Source: Datura wrightii
Taxonomy: Eukaryota > Streptophyta > Magnoliopsida > Solanales > Solanaceae
Direction: 5' to 3'
Assembly (NCBI GenBank): GCA_035772735.1
Contig: JASDFA010000006.1
Coordinates: forward strand, 26,701,501-26,765,500
DNA length: 64,000 bases
This document shows positions 58,438 to 64,000 of the stretch, in pieces. The notes under the pieces were generated by a model. The model was not told where the DNA came from, did no database searches, and saw only the letters and a program-made list of their open reading frames with translations. Positions within the stretch are counted from its first letter, which is position 1; each line of letters starts with the position of its first letter. The translations under genes were made by a program, and so were the position numbers.

Positions 58438-58517
58438 AACCATGAATAAGACTCTACTTAATGTGGCTTTTTGACACCCTATGACACTTCAAAAACCTAA
58501 TGCTCTGAAATTAAGTT
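58438..58517 (-). other. Leader of H, LTR-proximal part with decayed primer site
   Basis: ACTCTACTTAATGTGGCTTT matches the leader of G (39178-39197). The primer-site position next to the LTR reads TAATTTCAGAGC on the minus strand, retaining TCAGAGC of the canonical site. Confidence 0.65.
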
Positions 58518-60893
58518 TGTCACGACCTAAACATAGGCCTAAATCTAAACATAGAACCTAGAAAATAAAAAGCTCCTAGTCAACACATGGCATCAACATG
58601 ATAACTATTATCAATATGAGCACAGCTGATAACTAAATTTTGAAATAGCGGAAGTCTGAAAAACAAAACGTTTATACAATGGTCATACAATAAAACTGAA
58701 TCCAAATCTTAATATACAAGTCTATGTTTGAAATTCTTCTACTACTGATGAGATGCTAGGACAAGCCCCCGGCTATTTCTAAGTCTGAAACAAACTGAGA
58801 TAATAATACTGAAAGATAGATGTCCTCAGAGGATGAGGACTTACCTAAGGCAGGGTTAGACCTAAAACGAGAGTTGAACTATCATCGCATCTGAGTCTGA
58901 TCACTAGGATCTGTATCATGAAATGATACATCATAGAGTATGCGGTCAGTACTTGAAATGTACTGAGTATGCAACATAAGTAAAATAGGCTGAGTAAGTA
59001 AAAACTAAAAATATGCATATCATAAATCATAACATCATAAGAATTTGAGAGTAAAGACTGCATGTTGACATCTGAAAACATGAACAGACATAAATTGGAT
59101 CTCATAACTAAATCAAATGATCCAAATCTAAACCTAAGATACATATGTAAAAACTGATAACCTGATCGTTGGGTCAAACTTGCTGAAAACATAATATTAT
59201 AACTGATAAACATGCATAACTGAGATCATGAGGAACAATGGGAGACTCGTCATGTAACTGACTCTATCACGATAGAGTTTATCTGATTCCATCTATTACA
59301 CTCCAGTGAGCAAAGTCATCCAAATCCTTTCCAGGGATAAGGGCGCTACCATGATATCGATATAGAGTTGAAAGCCCATTCGGACAGGGAAAGCTCATAA
59401 GAGAGGTCCCAAAGTATCATGTAAAATCCTACATTGGCATGTAGTTTTTAGACCCGGGGTTTTCATGAACCCCTAGCCTACTCAGTACTAGACACTACTC
59501 CCAAAAATATGCAAGGTGTTCTCCATCATTTTTTAATGAAGCTGAAACCGTCATTTTTCAACAAAGATGAAACCATCATTTTTCAACAAAGCTGATAATG
59601 TAATTACATGCACAGTCTGAAATCTAAATATGGGGAGACCTGCCTCCCAAACTACCATAAGCTGAAAATAGGAGTATAGCATTTAAAACCATATGGTAAG
59701 TTGATTTATAAAATTGAATTGAATCGTGAATACATGCTAAAGTGGAATTACACAAAATCTAAAGATCATGCATATTAAAAAAGGACTTCACTAGTCAAAA
59801 TCATAGATTCATGTAAAGGTAACTCGTAAACATACATACATGCAAGATACTTCATCATACTTGAAATCATCAATCATAGAATAACTTTTTCATGAACTTG
59901 CATAATTGGGCATAATCTTCTAAAAACTTGAGATCATGAATTTATAATCAATTAGTACATGAAATCTAGACATGAATATTAAAATATGCTTTGAAACATG
60001 AAGGAAATTGACCCATAAATAAATCATAAAGAATTTCATAAATTTGAGTTAAAACCCCATAAGATCATACACTTGAATTGAATTCACGAACTAGAGGATA
60101 AATTTGTGCATGAGAGTGAAAGGGAAACTCTCATTCATGGCCCTTCGTACCTGGGTAAACTGATTCTCAACTTAAGTTTGAAAATCCAAGAGATTTAGAG
60201 GAGAATTGGAGGATCTCTAACCTTGATCTTCAATGGACCCCTCTAAACTAGCATGCATGGGAGTTGAATGAATTTGAATAGGTTTAAATCCCTTAATACA
60301 CTTTTTTCAAGGCTTAAAAAGATGTAGCTTAGGACCTAGGAGCTTAGGATTTATGAAAACACCCTTACTAATTTCGCAAGAAATCTGTTGCTGTCAATCC
60401 CAACGAGGGACTGGATGAGTCGTTACCAAATTGGACGAGTCATCGTCATCACTAGAAAAATCTATCTTTCACTAAACTGCTTTGACTGACGAATGACATG
60501 ATGAGCTATTAACAGGGACAGTGACTCGTTACTTTCCTTTCGTTGTCACAACTGCAAGTCTTACACTAACCAACCAATGATCGACCTGACGAGTCGTGAA
60601 GTGGCACTATGACTCGTCCCTCCATCCGTTGAAAGCACTGCCCAATCCTCCTTTAACCACCTGATAGGTCAGAGCACGAGTTCATTGGGAGTGACGACGA
60701 CTCGTTGTCCCTTCCAATTCCACTGCCCAAGAATGACACCTTCTCAACTGGTTGCCACTAGATGGGTCACTTAACGACCCATTGGGTCACACCACGAGTC
60801 ACTAGATGACTCATTCAGTGACCTGGTGTGAAATTTCCTATTTTCTTAGTTTCAACTCAATGGTCTGATCTTACTGAACTTTAGGATATTACA
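58518..60893 (-). repeat. 5' LTR of element H
   Basis: From TGTCACGACC to GGATATTACA. It is 2376 bp long with many substitutions relative to 52604-54988, so H is clearly older than D. The palindrome island is at about 60400-60820. Confidence 0.9.
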
Positions 60894-61197
60894 ACCATGG
60901 TTGTATGAATCGTAATATACAGTTGTGGTTTCCTTGCTATCTCCTGTTAGAATCCCTAAACCCATATCACGAATCATGGTACAACTCGTACTGCCCTAGT
61001 ACGACTTGTATCAATAATCCGTGGTTTACTAGACAATTTCAAATGTCCCTCTGAAACCTCATATCACGAGTACCAGTATAACTCGTACCACCTCATCACG
61101 AGTCATACTGTGACTTGTACTAAGGCTTTTTCCTAGTTTTCTACATGATCAAGTTTTAAATCTAGGGGCTAGCTGTAGGGATTTTTGGGATGTTCTA

Positions 61198-61680
61198 GAA
61201 ACCACAAGAGATAGGATAAGGAACTTTGAGTATTCTCAGTAGAGGACAGGTGGTGGGCATCACTCAAGTCCAATCAAAGGTCAATAGCACCAACTCCATC
61301 GTCATCTAGCGTTCCATCCAGGACTAGAGGTGATTAAAGGGATAGAGCACCAGGCTCTAGGTCTCAAGGGGACATGTCCGGAGGTCATACCATCCCATAT
61401 TATAATAATTGTGGAAAGAACCACCCCAAGGAGTGTTTGCTTGGTAAGGAAGGTTGTTTTGGATTTGGTCTGTTGGGCGATAAGTTGAAAGACTACACCT
61501 CAGCCAAACATGGAAAGGCTCAGTCCACTACTTCAGCAACTCCAGCAACTTCCCATCCTAGTAGGGCATATCATCTAGTGCAGGTGGCAGACAGCCACCA
61601 GAACCATTTCTATGTACTCTCGTCATGCCAAAATAAGGAGAACATGCCAAATATAGTCACAGGTATGCCGTGAGCCTTTT
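61198..61680 (+). pseudogene. Gag fragment of element F, second part with decayed knuckle
   Basis: It continues the gag interrupted at 23831: RNFEYSQ, then a stop, GGGHHSS and later CFGFGLLGDKLKDYTS, a decayed CCHC knuckle in which the second cysteine, the histidine and the last cysteine are altered (compare CFGCGQLGHKLRDC in G). Protease-like text (FVLLGPGATL near 61700) follows, and then similarity fades. Confidence 0.8.
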
Positions 61681-62984
61681 CTGTTGTTACTTTTGTGTTG
61701 CTAGGCCCAGGGGCCACATTATAAGGTAACTATTTAAGCATCTTAGTAAACGTTTTAACCCCTGTGATAAGTTGATAGAGGATTCAGATGTATGAGGTTG
61801 ATAAGGTAGAAATGGTATGACTCCTACAATGAAACCTTAGTGGAAAAAGAGAAGTTAGGAGTTACCTCAAAAAGAAATCTTAGCATGAATTTTAGCACCA
61901 ATAGAGGTAGTTTGTGAGGAACTGTTTGGCATCTAAATGTATAGTGATACTCCGACCCTACAAAAAGTTGGTGACTAGAGCCTAGCTTTAAGAAGAGGTC
62001 CAAAGTCTTGGAATGATGATTTTCAAGCTAAGAGGGAGATGATAAGGTAAGCACTAAGTCAAATCTTGAGATTCCAATTCGAAAATATTTCTAGGAGAAA
62101 TAACGGTGAGATATTGATTAAATCCTATTCAGGTGTAATCTTTGCACTTTAGCCCACCCAACACTCTACTCCTATGTCATGAACACTTATAAGGTCCAAG
62201 TACTCTATGCATACCATTCCCCTGCTCAGATTCCTAGAATGAGGAGTAATCTCTTCAGACAGCAACCCCAGTTTTACTCTATGATTCCATAGATTCCAAC
62301 TTTATGTCCTAATACACGTTATACCTATAAACTCATGTCTCATAGTATTCTCAACTCTATGAACTCAACCCTTAAGATTCACCTTAACAGCTAATAAGAT
62401 TATGTTACGTCATATATATGCTCAACTTAGATTTCTTGAATGATTCGTGCTTACAACTTCCTTACTCTAAGCCCTATGTACGGTCACCCTTAATAGAAAT
62501 GATGGTTGCAATGTGTGCATTCAGAATATCTCTCTATTCATGCATTATGTACCCAGTATATGGACGACTCATGCCCATTGCACTTGATTCCTTAGGCCTC
62601 ACCTTGAAGAGGCTAGGTAAGGAAAGAACGGTGGGAAATAGATATGCCCCTGATGAAAGTTGCAGTGTATTAATTCTATCTTGGATTATAAGTATGGGTC
62701 GCATGTTTGCGGTGTATCCTGGTAGAAGTTCATGAAGTTGCAGTTATTAATTATGCCTAGAAACTAGGGAAATTCTTCGATAGTGTAAGCTAAGAGGAGA
62801 CATGGGATAATTATAAGTGATAGGCTTGAACGATATGATTTGTACTAGTGGACCGTAGTATGGTGTTACTAGTGACTTCTTGATTAAAGTTCTAGGTTGC
62901 GTGATTCTTATGATAAGGGGAAGTAATATTCTTGTAATATAACCTAAGATACAAGAGATTTAGTCGAGTTAGACTTAGACATGG
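61681..62984. other. Unassigned stretch between F gag and F integrase
   Basis: About 1.3 kb of AT-rich sequence. RT, RNase H and the integrase core expected for F are not recognisable. Open frames such as 62418-62735 have no family resemblance that I can see. It may be decayed pol or another insertion. Confidence 0.4.
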
Positions 62985-63522
62985 TGGAAGCCTGTTGTTG
63001 GACATAGTGTTTAGTATCGATAGGAGCACAGGTGAAAAAGTATAAGTTATAAATGATAAGTATGGCATTCCAAGAGGTTGGTACAGTTAAAAGGGTGTTT
63101 CTACAAGTTCTACCCATGAAAGGGGGATAAGAGTTGGAAAGGAAGGGAAACACAGTCACCAACATGTTGGTCCTTATAGGATTCTGAGATGTGTTGGCAA
63201 TATGGCCTATGAGTTGGAGTTGCCCACAGAGTTAGCATCAGTGCATCCAGTTTTCCGTATTTACTTGTTGAAAAAGTGCATTGGCGATCCAACTCTAGTT
63301 ATGCCTGTAGAAAGTATTGGTGTGAAGGATAGTATCACTTATGAGGAGGTTCCGGCTGAGATTCTTGACCATCAAGTTCGGAAGTTGAGGAACAAGGATG
63401 TTGCTTCAGTGAAAGTCCTTTGGAGGAATTAGCTTGTAGAGGGAGCTACTTGGGAAGCTGAAGCAAATATGATGGCCAAGTACCGTCACCTCTTCCCTTC
63501 TAGCTTAGTTTCAGCATGAGGT
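62985..63522 (+). pseudogene. Integrase C-terminus and chromodomain of F
   Basis: With frame changes near 63120 and 63190 the plus strand gives VFLQVLPMKGG-type text, then MAYELELPTELASVHPVFRI, CIGDPTLVMPVESIGVKDS and EEVPAEILDHQVRKLRNKDV, ending in the chromodomain (VASVKVLWRN, a TAG at 63430-63432, ATWEAEANMMAKYRHLFP). It is closest to G's chromodomain region. Everything upstream in integrase is missing. Confidence 0.85.
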
Positions 63523-63682
63523 ACTAGTTTCCTCATTAGTACTCTACTTAGTTTTATGTCCCTTAGTTCCTCTAATGTCTTAGTATGAGTGTATGATTCA
63601 TGAATTCAGTTCATTATATGTATCTCAATTCGGAGTCAGTCACTCCATTAGTATTCAATTTATAGCTTTTAGTATTGGGATT
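63523..63682 (+). other. 3' noncoding region of F
   Basis: It mirrors, in opposite orientation, the 3' noncoding region of G near 26130-26330. It is cut at 63683 by the start of another LTR, so F's own polypurine tract and LTR are not seen. Confidence 0.6.
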
Positions 63683-64000
63683 TGATGTTGGGCATATTCT
63701 TATGCCCAATTGCCATGTTTTTTCCCATTTTTTTGCCTTTTTTTGGGTTTATTATCCTTATGATATGCATGAGTTCATGTTTATGTTTGTTTTATAAGCT
63801 AACAAGTACTTTTAGATGTTTTGAGTAGGAAACCAAGGAAAAAGGACTCAAAAATGATATAAGGTGTGAAGGAAGAAGAGTTCGTAAAAATTGGCCTGGC
63901 GAGATACTTGGCATGGCGCGCCAGACCCCCAGCTTAAGAGAAAATTATGCTCAAGTTGGTGCTTTGGGTGGCGTGGCATGCCAGGACCTTAACTTCAAAA
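63683..64000 (+). repeat. Start of another Athila-type LTR, cut by the window edge
   Basis: TGATGTTGGGCATATTCTTA resembles the start of E's LTR (TGATGAAGGGCATACTTACG). About 215-305 bp in lies an island with GGCATGGCGCGCC near 63910 and GGCATGCC near 63975, the same relative position as islands in the other LTRs. The element continues outside the window. Confidence 0.65.

Larger units (their letters stand above)
52604..60893 (-). mobile_element. Element H: Tekay-like deletion derivative
   Basis: Two LTRs (52604-54988 and 58518-60893, 2385 and 2376 bp) with TGTCAC...TTACA termini enclose a purine tract, 3' noncoding sequence, gag, leader and a degenerate primer site. Everything from protease to the chromodomain is missing; only a few codons of the pol end remain before gag. 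Its flanking pentamers, ATAAT and ACCAT, match at three of five positions. The matching unoccupied site in G's left LTR reads ATACCACGG near 25747, consistent with an ACCAT-like target. An opposite-orientation LTR lies in its leader. Confidence 0.87.
23832..61197 (-). mobile_element. Element G: Tekay-like chromovirus hosting E, a solo LTR, D and H
   Basis: The left (3') LTR is 23832-26052. The right (5') LTR begins at 39242 and ends at 61197, after three interruptions. Summing its four pieces (39242-39517, 41095-42065, 51927-52603, 60894-61197) and removing three duplicated pentamers gives 2213 bp, against 2221 bp for the left LTR. The interior encodes chromodomain, integrase, RNase H, RT, protease and gag on the minus strand, split by element E in gag. 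Flanking pentamers AAGAC and GAAAC are a weak match, as expected of an old insertion. It broke the gag of F. Confidence 0.88.
39242..61197 (-). repeat. 5' LTR of element G, interrupted three times
   Basis: Its four pieces, 39242-39517, 41095-42065, 51927-52603 and 60894-61197, align in order with the left LTR. The insertions between them are the solo LTR, element D and element H. The final piece ends GATGTTCTA at 61197, where the left LTR ends GATGTGTTACA. Confidence 0.88.
23404..63682 (+). mobile_element. Element F: plus-strand Tekay-like host of the nest, remnant
   Basis: Gag text at 23404-23831 continues, after the 37-kb insertion of G, at 61198-61680. Integrase C-terminus, chromodomain and 3' noncoding region follow at 62985-63682. 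Alignment of the two gag halves with G's own gag shows continuity: the text before the break (VEKLKEKEMK) and after it (RNFEYSQ) corresponds to adjacent text in G near 30100-30040. Most of pol is missing, the part left of 23404 is gone, and no LTR of F is recognisable in the window. Confidence 0.7.

Overview
The window is plant nuclear DNA made almost entirely of retrotransposons. I find no host gene, rRNA or tRNA gene, or CRISPR array. The elements are Ty3/gypsy LTR retrotransposons of two lineages, chromodomain-bearing Tekay/Del chromoviruses and Athila-type elements, plus one truncated L1 LINE. The primer sites (TGGTATCAGAGC type, initiator tRNA-Met; TGGCGCCGTTGCCGGGGA type, which I recall as tRNA-Asp) and the Athila env-position gene point to a dicot. 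I lean towards an asterid, possibly Solanaceae, but cannot prove the host from sequence alone.

Layout, left half. Positions 1-1043 are the end of an Athila LTR. An old plus-strand Athila (C: LTR 1134-2674, degenerate pol 2700-5500, 3' noncoding 20666-21845, LTR 21846-23403) is split by Tekay element A (6017-20660, minus strand, target duplication ACTAT on both sides). A's right LTR is in turn split by Athila element B (minus strand: gag-protease, env-position ORF, primer site, LTR 18539-19873). A later deletion near 11960 fused A's gag to B's 3' region, removing B's 3' LTR and much of A.

Layout, right half. A plus-strand Tekay-like element F (gag at 23404-23831 and again from 61198; integrase and chromodomain at 62985-63522) is interrupted by Tekay-like element G (23832-61197, minus strand). 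G's gag is split by Athila E (30484-38772), whose left LTR holds a 5'-truncated LINE (31245-33179). G's right LTR carries three further insertions: a solo Athila LTR (39518-41094, ATAAG duplication), the nearly full-length Tekay element D (42066-51926, AAATG duplication) and a deleted Tekay-like element H (52604-60893), which itself contains an opposite-orientation LTR (56232-58437). Removing these three and the extra target-site copies leaves G's right LTR at 2213 bp, against 2221 bp for the uninterrupted left LTR, which strongly supports the map. A further LTR starts at 63683 and runs off the end.

All coding regions are broken by nonsense codons, frameshifts or deletions. The most interesting signal is regulatory. 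Most LTRs carry, about 100-600 bp into U3 and just upstream of a TATA box where one is visible, an island of short palindromes built from a family-specific word. The same words recur in unrelated lineages, and both Athila elements that keep the env-position gene carry an extra internal island upstream of it, which suggests a second internal promoter.
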